The notes below the pieces were generated by a model, which was not told the origin of the DNA, made no database searches, and was given only the letters and a program-made list of their open reading frames with translations. A stretch of DNA of 64,000 nt from Sipunculus nudus (Eukaryota; Annelida; Sipuncula; Golfingiida; Sipunculidae): positions 54,288,370 to 54,352,369 of the forward strand of contig CM049307.1 of NCBI GenBank assembly GCA_026874595.1, given 5' to 3'. Both the position numbers and the translations under genes were made by a program. Below, piece by piece: positions 49,143-60,400 of this stretch. Within the stretch, counting starts at the first letter, position 1, and every line of letters begins with the position of its first letter.

Positions 49143-49967
49143 ATGAAGGAAACGGAATTCAATTACAGCGTTGTTTTCTCGTTCGAGAAACAGTTCGACG
49201 AGGACTCCTTTCTTAAATGGATGAGGGAGAACTGGACACTGTGTTTTTGGTACTCAGCAGTGTATGTGGTTGCGATATTTTCTGGAAAATATTACATGAA
49301 AGACAAGCAACGCTTTGAAATAAGACCAGTCCTGGCACTTTGGAGTGCCATCTTAGCAGTATTCAGTATTGGTGGTGCGGTGAGGACCATCCCAGAATGG
49401 TTATATGGCATTAGGACATACGGCATACAGTATTCTTTCTGCAACCCCTCCTACTTCTATGGGCCAACAGCCTTTTGGGCATACATGTTCACAATATCCA
49501 AGGTGTATGAACTGGGTGATACAGTTTTCATTGTTCTTCGCAAGCAGCCGCTCATATTTTTGCACTGGTACCACCACGTAAGTGTGCTGGTTTACTGCTG
49601 GTACAGCTATACAGATCACACTGCCCCTGGAAGATGGTTTATGGTGATGAACTATACGGTCCACTCCTTCATGTATAGCTACTACACACTGCGGGCACTT
49701 CGAATCAGTATCCCAAAGGGAGTCAGCATGGCAATTACAGGTTTACAAATTTCACAAATGGTGTTCGGATTGGTTGTTAACATTTGGATCTATTACATTA
49801 AAATGAGAGGCGATTACTGCCAGCAGTCATTCGTGAACCTCCGATGGTGTACGATGATGTATCTAAGTTACTTTGTTTTGTTCTCTCATTTTTTCTACCA
49901 AGCTTATTACAATAAACCCAGAAGTCTGGCAGCAAGTAAACAAGCAGCGCAGAAGAAGATTGAGTAG
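49143..49967 (+). CDS. ELOVL6: ELOVL6-like very-long-chain fatty acid elongase, 274 aa, single exon
   Basis: An uninterrupted 274-residue frame covers the full family length (ELOVL6 is ~265 aa). Diagnostic motifs include KVYELGDTVFIVLRKQ followed by the catalytic histidine box HWYHH (residues 141-145), then MNYTVHSFMYSYY (from 169), and multiple hydrophobic segments expected of a seven-helix ER membrane enzyme. The C-terminus KKIE fits a KKXX ER-retrieval signal. The enzyme condenses malonyl-CoA with long-chain acyl-CoA; LRKQPLIFLHWYHH resembles the ELOVL6/3 branch, which prefers saturated and monounsaturated C12-C16 substrates. The start is the first Met before the conserved FxxEKQFDE N-terminus. 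The coding region lacks introns, unlike vertebrate ELOVL6, so retroposition or intron loss is possible. No poly-A tail or flanking repeats are seen to prove it. Confidence 0.95.
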   Translation: MKETEFNYSVVFSFEKQFDEDSFLKWMRENWTLCFWYSAVYVVAIFSGKYYMKDKQRFEIRPVLALWSAILAVFSIGGAVRTIPEWLYGIRTYGIQYSFCNPSYFYGPTAFWAYMFTISKVYELGDTVFIVLRKQPLIFLHWYHHVSVLVYCWYSYTDHTAPGRWFMVMNYTVHSFMYSYYTLRALRISIPKGVSMAITGLQISQMVFGLVVNIWIYYIKMRGDYCQQSFVNLRWCTMMYLSYFVLFSHFFYQAYYNKPRSLAASKQAAQKKIE

Positions 49968-52900
49968 GTTAGAAAAACATGAAGGTTACCAGGCGCTGCT
50001 GCATAGGAAAGAATAAGAAGACTGAACAGAGCAGTCGGTCATCAACGTTGAGCATTCCTGGTGAAAATTTGTTATTACTGGGAGACTAATAACCAGTCAG
50101 TCTCTGTTTAGACAATCTTTTTTTTTCTGGTAGCATTTGATAATTTTACACCTGTAAAACCATTAATAATCATTGGTTATTTTAGCCAATAACCAGACCA
50201 TATGTAAATTGTGTACTTATCAGACTAGGTGTCAAAACTTAAGTAAAATATATTACTAGCCTTTAACATCTAAATATCAGAGACAGAAATATCAGGCTTT
50301 TTTTGTTAAATCTGTTGTGCAGCATTGTTTTGAGCAAGTCTTGCATTTTGTTGTGCCCTTGAAAGATGTTGGAGCATTTCATGTTAAGATTTTAAGAATG
50401 GTACAGATGGGCGTTTTGTTCAGAGTACTGTAATATTAGTCAATCACATTGTTATTTATGTTATCAGGGCATGTTATCGGGCAGCTACAGCAATGGATGC
50501 TATCATGTTACATGTTAATGGGATGGTAAAGTAGAATGATTGACGATTATATATGGTTCATGATGATAAAGCCACTGTACTTTCCGTTTTCATGCACTGA
50601 ACACAAATTTAATCCTGAGTGCAATTCTTCATAACTACGTGAAAGTCTAAGAATGCTTCCTAAGTACACATTTGCATCATACTCAGTCAGGGGTTTGCAA
50701 GGTAATACCATTGATAAACCATCCAATGTTTCCCTTGCATGAAACAGTGGGTCACAATTGGTGAATATGTAGGGGCAAATACAGGATTTAGGGAGAAGGG
50801 TCATCGACTCTGTTAAAGGATTGTAAAGACCTTAATGTTGATATACATTTTATCTGAAGAAGAAGGGAAAAGGGCTGAGTAGGAGAACATTTGTGTCAAA
50901 CAATGCTGTCTAGGAATTCTAAAAGAATTCTGGACCAATCTTCATAACACCTGATTTGTATTTGGATGATTAATTTTTATTGTATATCATCAGATCTTTT
51001 ACTTGATGTTACAGGTACTTGTGATAATGCTTATGCTTAACATTCCTTGTGCTTATATACAGAAGAAGAACCAATTTTATTTTATTCTAGAGATACTAAT
51101 CATTAAATGTGATGCAAAGAAAAGCAGGGCTGGACATTACCTGTTGAAAGTACTTGCCCAGTTTGGCAATTAATATCTAGCTTTGACTTGGCCTACATGA
51201 ATCTTTACTTGCCCTGCAAAAATTATTGGTTGTATTCAAGAAAAAAAAGGTGATTTTTCATGAATTGAATAAAAGTTTATGTTGGACATACTTGCTCAGT
51301 CGGGAAAGTGGAGGGTGACTTCTAGTCACCCTACCATTATTTTCTAGATTTTTACTTGCCCCAGGCAAGTGGTTATTCCTTAATGCGAGCCCTGAAAAGT
51401 GTTTAGTCTTGGTTAAAATACAGCCGGGCTTTCTGTGCCATATCATGTACTTCTTGGATATGTATGTTAAATGTGTCCTTGCAAAAGATGTAGGGTTTAT
51501 AATAAGAGAAACTGTTGTCTGCTAGACAAGTATTTGAGATCACAAAGTATGTCAAATTACACAAGGCCAGATTTTTTATGACTTTCAAATATTAGTTCTT
51601 GTAGCTGCTTCAATCACAGTGTGTGAGAGTGGAGTAAGTAGTTAGAGAAACTGCTTCACATTGACCATAAAATATTGTGACATGTTTATATACACTAAGG
51701 CATTTAGGCTTTGGATAAATCATATCATTAATTTGCTTGGATAACTGAAAGCTTGTAATAAAGAAAGGCAAAGCTTTAGAGTACTAAAGTTGTCACTGGT
51801 AGATTTCGAAGATGTCTGGGCAACAGAGAAGTTTGTGTTTATTTAAGTAATAACAAAGTCATGATTTCAGATACTGTCACAAAATGTAATGGTGTTTTAA
51901 GATAGATTACAATCTTTCATATTTCACAAATGTCTCTTATTGAAAACTTGTACTTAATAGGCATTATTAAAATCTTTTGATTTGAAAGAACACTTTTACT
52001 TAAGAATATTTAATCATTCAGCCAGTGTTCAGCAAATTTCATGACAATTGTTAACATTCCAAACAGCTCTTCATATGCACAATGTTATTTATTAGTAGCG
52101 TATAAGTATATTACAGTTCTGATATGATCTTTTTCTGAGGTGTTATCGTGAGTATTTCCATATCATGGTCACGAGAGCATATATGTATAAACGGTCTACG
52201 TAATTAGGTCACATTAATTTGTCAACCAAGCATAATGATAAATCTAGGAAAGGTTTCATAATTTACATGAGTAACAAACGGTGAATGTAGAATTGTAAAA
52301 AACACTAAAATTAATGGTCCTGGCGTAAGAAAAAGGTGTCCATGTTTATGAAGTGGTACCTCTATGTACACGATAGTTATATATTAGTCACGCTCCAGGA
52401 ATATTTAGTTTATTTTTATTTTCCAATGTTAATATAAGTAGTATACAGTTGATAGCTGATGTGTGTCTGGTCTGGGTTTCATGTATTCTTGTCTTGCTTT
52501 TTGTGCAACTTCAACACCTCATCAGCTCTGCCAGATGACGCATCTGATTTTATCTTAAGAACGAATCATGCGAGGTGTTTTACTATAGAACGCAATCTCC
52601 GAGGTCTTGGTACTATATACTATAGTAACTGTGTTTTTTTTTAGAATTAACATCTATGACAATCTAAGATTACTTTGAATAGTCTTGCTTTTTTGAAGAC
52701 ATTGATAAAACTTCAAGATTATAAGCAGCGTCCCATGCATATACCGCCGTACTTGCTTGTGATTGTTTTTTCTTAGGCCGGGGTGCTTTTGGATTTCTTA
52801 AAAATCCTCCACAAATAAGTCATGTTGCAGCTAATTTTTCATGTATGTGATTATTAATATTGTTTAAAAGATTACGCAAGTCATGCTTCGCTTCCACGCT

Positions 52901-54200
52901 TTTATTTATCTATATCAAATATCAATCATGCATCAAGAGTTGAAAAGGCTTTCTTTACAAGGCTTTATGGTGGAATTTTAACCAAGTACGATTTCTGTGC
53001 TAGACCGCCGTGGGAACTTAATGTTTAAGATTACAAGACTGTATATTTTGTATTAATGTTGTACCTCGTGTGAAAGTCTGTGTTATTTTAATATCAAAAA
53101 TTTCCAACCTAGCAATACACTATGCAATTTTTTATATGTCACAATTGTATATTTAACTTCTAAAGCTCAGACGGATCGACATTTAGGTATATTATATAAG
53201 GACTGTTAAAATATTATTGCAACCAAGAAGGCCCATGTTCAGGAGTGTAGGTAAGGCTATGTATACCGTTGACTGTTCGGCATAAACGGTATATAGTGGC
53301 TAATTCGCTAATTCTGAATGAGTGCTTATGCAAATAATTACGGCCAAGCTGTTTTTGTATATTGAATAGCGTGTTGCTAGGTGACGCATCTGTATACTGG
53401 CATTATTTGACTTTGCTGTTTAATTCATTGCCAATGGACAAAGTACTTGATATACAAAGCCTAAACCGTGCATTTGAGGTCTCAGCGTAGAAAATAGGTC
53501 ACGGAGTCGAATAACACAAAGGTAAAACTTGCACTATTGGAGATCTACTATCTCCCCATCAACATATATTGATAGTGGAGAACTAGTTTAAAGTAGTTGT
53601 GAAGAATTAGGTTAAAGCAAGTGTTAAGTATACCTATAATGAATGTATTATAAATAATCCACAAATTGCCATAAAAGGCCATTTTATTTTCTCGGTTTCA
53701 TTCAGTTTTCTCTTTTATATAAGTTTACTATTTAGACGTTTTGTATGATTTCTGCAATGGTAGACATTGCAGCCTAGTCAGAATAATGGATATATATTGT
53801 CATTCGTTAAACATTCATTTGATTTAAATTTTTTTTAAAAACTGTAATTGAATATCAGGGAAATGTATTTCTCCTTGCCTTTTTTACAAGCACCTCTTTG
53901 CTCAGCAGTCGCATTTATGCAAATGCGCTAATGTGTTGAAATGCTTAATGCACAGCTTGCTAAACGGTTGACCTCTATAAGAACGAACGCGGTAAAATAG
54001 TCCGTATTAATTATTAGCGCGAATACCGTACCTTGCTCTGGTTAACTCGGCAACGCGTGTGCAGGTATGTACCGAGCGGTATAGTCAGCTCGGTACACGT
54101 GCCCTCCACGCGGTACATCTTCATGCAATGACGCCATAAGGTACACGCGGTGATTGGTCGAGGGGTGATTTGTGATGACCAATGAGTTTATCACCCACAA
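49968..54200. other. Region downstream of the elongase, no further gene seen
   Basis: It contains the elongase 3' UTR (two AATAAA candidates) and then AT-rich unique-looking sequence. No exon-like frame with recognisable similarity on either strand. Confidence 0.55.
51268..51273 (+). promoter_or_regulatory. Candidate polyadenylation signal AATAAA downstream of the elongase
   Basis: AATAAA occurs 1.3 kb after the elongase stop; a second lies at 51757-51762. If either is used the 3' UTR is long. No nearer canonical hexamer was noticed after the stop. Confidence 0.25.
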
Positions 54201-54204
54201 GGTC

Positions 54205-54228
54205 GGGGGGGGGGGGGGGGGGGGGGGG
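54205..54228. repeat. Poly-G tract (24 bp)
   Basis: A pure G run lies 40 bp after CpG-rich sequence with two CCAAT-like motifs (GATTGGTCG, ACCAATGAG at 54150-54185). Similar G/C homopolymers occur at 16628, 55066, 58088, 61539 and 63706. Confidence 0.9.
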
Positions 54229-54580
54229 TAGGTGATGTGCTATATTAGTGGTTGAGCTTTGGACGATCGTGTTTCCCTCAGTGCACTGTGCCAGTTTATC
54301 TTCACGAAATGTATACTTCTTATTTAAGACTATTTAAAGTCCACTCGAACTGGACCCAAGTAGGGATTAAGATTCATATGTACCCCGAAGAATTTGAAAT
54401 CTAGTGTGATTTTACTAAGAAATCAACGAACTCGTTTCAGTAACTGTTCCCGTATAGTATAATACTCTAGCGTACAACTATTTCACTTTAAAACATAATC
54501 CTTCCACAGTCGGTCACATACACAAGCATATACATTCGAAAACAAAGGATTTGATAATGTTCTTCTGTTGGGTTTATGTG

Positions 54581-54582
<2 letters not shown>

Positions 54583-54629
<47 letters not shown>
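54583..54629. repeat. (TA)n microsatellite
   Basis: Uninterrupted TA run in intergenic sequence. Confidence 0.92.
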
Positions 54630-54634
<5 letters not shown>

Positions 54635-54935
54635 TATTATATCAGTTCAGTTACTGTATATCATGTGCCATCAAATCTTTATTTTTAATTTATGGATATC
54701 CTCGAGAGTGTGCTTTACTTTGCTTTATTTTGTTAATTATGTTAAAACTAATAGGAATTGTGTTATGTATATAAATATGCATTTGGAAAAGCATTTCTTT
54801 TCGCCTTTTATATTTCAATACCTCAACGGTGTTGCGGTGACCGCTTACGGGACACCCATTACAAGTCTGTTCAAACTGATTTCAATTGTTTGTGTTAAAT
54901 AAAGATGGTAAACCTGTTCCGGTGTGCTAGTTTGG

Positions 54936-55264
54936 TAGAAGTTCATCCCCGTTCGTGTGTGTGATTGTGTTTGGTCACAGCATAACTCGCGCATCAATGA
55001 ATGTAATCCCATGAAACGTTTTGGCCATTTCGGGAATGGACCAATGAAGAAAAGACCAGATTTGGAGGGGGGGCGGGGGGGGGGGGGGGGGGGGGTCGCC
55101 TCGTGGTCCGGGTACAGGAAGGATTATTCATAGATGTACAGTCACCTGTGCACAAATGAACCTCGGAATATGGACTAAATAAGTGAATGCATTTTTTTGG
55201 AGCATCACACAATAAGGTCCGCCTACATGGCGGAGGCCTGCATTCCTTGGAAGCTTATTTCTAA
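54936..55264 (+). repeat. Dispersed repeat family, copy 3
   Basis: Landmarks as in copies 1 and 2 (GGACCAATGAAGAAAAGA, ATGTACAGTCACCTG, CCTCGGAATATGGACTAAAT, CATGGCGGAGGCCTGCATTC). It is interrupted by a G homopolymer near 55066-55095. Confidence 0.75.
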
Positions 55265-55393
55265 ATTGGTGACTGACACCAGAGCCAAAGTGAAAACTGT
55301 TCGCAGTCTTATGTTTCAGTATAGGTGAATAACTGATTGAAATCCAGTTGAAATAAAAGCCTTCTTAGGCAACGCCGCATGCAGTGTCCTAGT

Positions 55394-56669
55394 TTTGTAG
55401 CTTAGCTGACTGTAAGTAAACAGGTATAGGAATGGCGCTTTGTCCGTCCGGCCGTCAGTTCGCAGGGCACAAATCGTAACGACCAACCTTAGATAGTTGT
55501 AACTGAATATCCAGGTAGTTTTATTAAAAAATCTCCTTGGAAACATTAAATTAGGTCACTGCAACCTATATCATCCGAGATGTAGGGCTCGTAAGTATCC
55601 CCAGAACAATTAAAAAATTGTTAGAAAACCGCCAGTATCTTGATAATTAATACATCGATTGACATGAAACTTGCCATACAAATTGACCATGACTAGTTTG
55701 TCAGCTCCCGAAAACTGGTGGCACCACCTGGTTTTTTGTATTTTTCCTTCTTCTGTTTTGGAGACCATCAGATGACAGTTATGTCACTTTCTCAGCCGTG
55801 GTTTCACCAGCTGTCCTGAAACCCAGTGTGTTTATTGATTATGATTAGTTTCTTCATGATTTCATCAGTGTCCTGAAACCTTGTGTGTATATTAGGGCGC
55901 CGATTGAATAAGCAGATGCCCTATATAAATCACCCTGTCCGTTCGTCTGTCTGTAAGTCCGTCAATTTTGTTTCCTGATGATAACTACACTTTGGATTGA
56001 CATACGCATTTCATTTTCATTTATATAAGCCCCGACTATAACGCAAGAACTCTTGATTTTGGGGTCAAAGTTCAATGGCACCGGAATAGCTTGTTTAGAA
56101 AGATTATGGATGCTTTTTAAGTCAAACTTTTCTTTTCAAAACTTCCATTTTGCACAAATAGCTGACCTGCCATTAGGGGAAGAACCTGATTGATTTGGGG
56201 TCACAAGGTCAAAGGTCACGCGGGCCATCTATCAATTTATTATTTTCCAGATTATAACACCAGTTTAGATTAAAATATTGGTTTCAAACGTGATTTCTAT
56301 ATGCCTCGCCACAAAAGTAGGTACTCTGTTGATTCCGGGGTCATGAGGTCAAAGGTCAAGGTCACAGCGCCCACTACTTTAGAAAGATTGTGGATGTAAT
56401 TTAAGCTAAACTTTTCATCGCCAACCTGTCTTCCACATGTGGCGTACCTGCCAATAGGGGAAGTTTCCTTTTAATTTAGGGGTCACTAGCTCAAAGGTCA
56501 AGGTCACACTAGGGCCCTTCCATGCACAAAGTAGTTAATGGATGATAACTCCAGTTTGGGTAGACAGGTTGGCTTCAAACTGATCACAGGACCCATATTT
56601 TGTAAACGCTCATAAACAATCCATAAAGACACATTAAACTGAGCGTCGAGACCCATGGGTCCCTAGTTT
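55394..56669 (+). mobile_element. Composite tandem-monomer element (plus orientation)
   Basis: The head AGCTTAGCTGACTGTAAG with GTCCGTCCG (55399-55455) is followed by one 337-type monomer with GGTGGCACCACCT (~55719). A second head ATGCCCTATATAAATCACCC with GTCCGTTCGTCTGTCTG (55915-55965) leads into monomers containing AGGTCAAAGGTCA (56206, 56346) and AAGGTCAAGGTCA (56494). The tail is AAACTGAGCGTCGAGACCCA then TGGGTCCCTAGTTT (56636-56669). It has the same module order as 37709-39165, in the opposite orientation. Confidence 0.68.
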
Positions 56670-56779
56670 TGTAATTTTTTTTACAATAATGCCTAAATAA
56701 TCGCTAATATAATTTCATTTTTGCTGAGGTAACCGCCTGCTTTTTGTAATGCTTTCATAACTAATCTTAACCTTCATGT

Positions 56780-57283
56780 ATGTCTGTAGAGTTCCGTTCC
56801 GGCTTAGGGCTGCGCGACATGATGTACATCTCATTTATGTACTGCTGTCACCCAGGCCTGGTTACTACCGCACTACGGGTCCTGGATCTTCCCCATTTGC
56901 CGGGTCGAAACACATGTATATAGAGGGACCTCCAAATTCGATACGTGATACACGGCTGTTGGATACACTCTTCCCATTACGTCTGCAGAGAGCTCGCCTT
57001 ATAGGTTGGGTCGACCGGGAATAATTCCGCGAGTGGGATTCGTACTCCTGGCTGTGAGTCCTGTGTTCTACAGTCCTATGTTCTATTTCTGGTTGCAATT
57101 ATAAGCTTACAAATTAACAAAATTATGAAAACACTTGCAATGTAGGCCTATAGTGTATATGTCATTTGGATTTCTAGTATTGGAAGATTAATTCAATAAC
57201 ATGGATTAAAATGCGGCTATATGAAAGCCTCTGGTATAGTTGGTAATACCATTCTGCTAACACGGAAAGCTGGCTCTAATGTG
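56780..57283. other. GC-richer non-coding stretch
   Basis: Overlapping short frames exist on both strands but none resembles a protein. GTGGGATTCGTACTCC near 57035 is B-box-like but no convincing tRNA fold was found. It may be part of an unrecognised repeat. Confidence 0.3.
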
Positions 57284-57408
57284 CAGGCGCGGATCCAGGA
57301 TATTTTGCAGGGAAGGGTCAACGGGTGTCATGTATAAAAATAGTCTAAAAAGGTCTTTGGTTGAGAGCAGGGAGGTTTAAACCCCCCCCCCTACTTGATC
57401 CGCGCCTG
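57284..57408. mobile_element. 125-bp MITE with CAGGCGCGGATC termini
   Basis: CAGGCGCGGATC (57284-57295) is an exact inverted repeat of GATCCGCGCCTG (57397-57408). ATGTG flanks both sides (57279-57283 and 57409-57413) as a 5-bp target duplication. No coding capacity. Confidence 0.78.
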
Positions 57409-57413
57409 ATGTG

Positions 57414-60400
57414 ATAAAGATCAATCATGTTATCACATAGTATCTCAAATGAGTTTATACCATTTGCTGCACGTTTTCCTTCGTTTAATTTACACTAAAT
57501 CGTGCCTGTTTGGAATTGGGTGTGTGTAGCATGTGTTATTTCTTTCAGTTTATGCGTTCTTTAGAATACTTTATGGCCGATTGACCCGTGGTTTTATGTA
57601 AGGTTTATTTGTTTGTTTACATATATGATCAGCGACCTTAACAACAGAGAGCGTGTAGATTCAGCAAGCCGTGAAACCATGTTTTACTCATTCGTACATT
57701 CAGTTCGTATAGTACTACAATTTAATACATGAGTAACACCTGTGAACCTATGCTTGTTAATTACAGGTCTGCCGATGCACCATCATGTCTTCGCTGTACA
57801 TGCTTAGCATGATGAATTATTCGTCTGAAGTAATATAAATAAAACCATTTGACATTGCGAAGTTAGATACTCTTCGCCATTCACTAGTTTAGACCCAGTT
57901 ATGAGTTATCTATAGGTTTTGATAACGAACACTTAATTATTTTTTTTAAATCGAGTGAAATCAGTATCTGAGAAAAAAAGTCATAATTCCTGCCCGCAGC
58001 TATATATAAGCATAGGGAGGAAAACTTTGCGTACGCATATAAGCTAGGGCACGTTTTTTATATTATTTTCCACATTTTTAGTTCGAAGAGGGGGGGGGGG
58101 GCACTGACCTGCGCAAATCTCACCCCTCCATTATATATCCGCCCCTAAAGTTTCAAGTTCACATGAGCTTTCAGTCTTTTGTCCACTTCAGTGTCAAATT
58201 TGTGATTTTATTAAAATTTAATGGAGAAATCGCCAGATTTTATGGGAAATAACATGTAATGGAATATACATAATCTTGGCTGATATATCTGCATTTACGG
58301 TATTTCTTATGAAGACTGACGAAGTCATGCACTGTTATTTGTTAACATGGTTGAGGCCTTATGTTGTTCAAGGGATGAAATTAAACATATAAATGTATAT
58401 ACATATTTTAGAAGAAGAACATGCATGATTGGGACGTTTGAGAATCAATCACATGGAAACAAGAGTCGTTTGCTAAACATGTTGGGCTTAGTTACTAACC
58501 ATAGCTTGGTTACTATGGCAGCGAGAGGATTTCCGAGGACAGTCGTTGTTACGCACTGAGGGTTTCCCCTGACCACAGACAGCACTCACTCGGACACTCT
58601 CCCGTCTTGTACCAGAGAGAGAACAGACCCATGGTACATAGCACTATTTAACCCTTCACCGTTGCCAAGTAAACACCTGTCAGTACTTCAATGATGGTGG
58701 TGCGGGCTTACCTGATAACACCCTTTAGCGCAGGGCTGATATAATGTGAATATAAAACGAGTCTTTCGCATGAAAGGTGAGAAAATTCGGACGTATCATG
58801 TTCTTGAGCTATTGATCTGTCTTCGATCTGCCAAACTTTCACCAAAAGAGGCATGGCCTATTTAAATAAACACGCTTTTGTGTCTGGGTGGGTGGTCAGT
58901 TAGGGCGCGATCGATCTACACTGAAAGGTCACTGCTCGGATAATCGTGGATAGACCTGGAGCGGAAGGTTTGTCGGGAATTGTCCCCTGTCGTTGGAGAG
59001 TTTACCGAGACGTCTGGGTGGCAATGCGAGCCAGATAGAAAACTGCGATTAAAATTTCGACAAGGAAATTTCATTTTGACTACATCCCCCACTTAAAAAC
59101 ATTGTGTAATTCATTATTTACAATTAAACCAGACAAACCGATAAACATGTTTGTTTGCTTTCTCCAAACAACCAAAATGTACGATAAAATGCCCTTCACC
59201 TCGGCATACTTGTGTATCTCTGCGAGGCGCAGGAAATCGCGGTGATCACAATTTAATAGCGATAGGATTTATACCCTTTGGTTTGTACCAAGAAGGTCCT
59301 ATATACAAATACGTTTTCTTTTTGTCTTATACCTGCTTTGTACCGATATGTAGTGTGACAGTGATATTCTGAAATATTATGGATGGTCATGGAAGCTCAG
59401 TTTCCCGCATTATTATCGTCATGTATGACGGAAGGTACAGGACCTATCAGTCCAATTTGAATATCTGCTGAGTCATGTTTTCGCTGCTAGGACAGAGTTC
59501 GATATCGAAATAATTTTCGTTTACTATATATCAGCGCTATATATACTGCACCAGGCTAGACTTTGCAAGTGGGACCAACTCAACGGCCAGTACACGTACC
59601 CCGATTTAAGTTGTTACAGTTTAAGTACGGTATATATTTATTTAGCTAAAACGTGGCGGCGTCGTTCCGTTGATTTAAATGACGCCAGGTTATGTCCCAT
59701 TAACGCTGTTAACAGGCACGAAGCCTCAAGTATGTAAAGGCCATACATACACACGCCTGGGTGGTTGCAAAATAAATGAGCATAGTAAAAATGCAATAAA
59801 CGAGAAAAATATGAAAACTCGAGATTATATTTATCTGAGAGGTGACTATGTGCGGCTGCAAAAGCTGTTTCATTTTAAATTTTTACATTCCCAGTGTGGT
59901 TCTTAGGCAAATTGGCGCCTTTTATTTGTTGAAACTGTTCATGATAAAATCAAAGGATTCATTATACTATCGCCAATATGTGTGTGTGTATGCCTATATA
60001 ATGCTATATGTTTATATATATATATATATATATATGTGTATATGTTCTTTTCTTTACTGTATATACTGTATATATACCTGCATGTATATGTATAGAATCT
60101 AAAATCTCCAAGGCGTGCATTGGGAGAGAACGAGAGACAGAGAGAGGGGGAGTGTTGATAAGAATTCTGTTCAAAGGCAAGTGTTCATAGTAAACCTTAA
60201 TCCCTGACCGTCTGGTCTTCTACAGACATTGATCTTTGTACCTGAGACTCGTTACTCGTTACTTGTGTTAATTGATATCTTGATCTGTTGATGTCTTGAC
60301 CGTTGCTCTATAGGTTTACGTGGTGCTGAAAGTGAAGGGGATGGACACTGAATTCTCTCTTGTGTTCACATAACTTTATCACATCAGTTGATTGCACACT

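Noticed and set aside
49401-49664. 87-residue minus-strand frame
   Set aside because: Antisense shadow of the elongase coding exon.
57020-57060. Possible tRNA (GGGATTCGTACTCC resembles a B-box)
   Set aside because: The motif has an extra base and no matching A-box or cloverleaf could be drawn.
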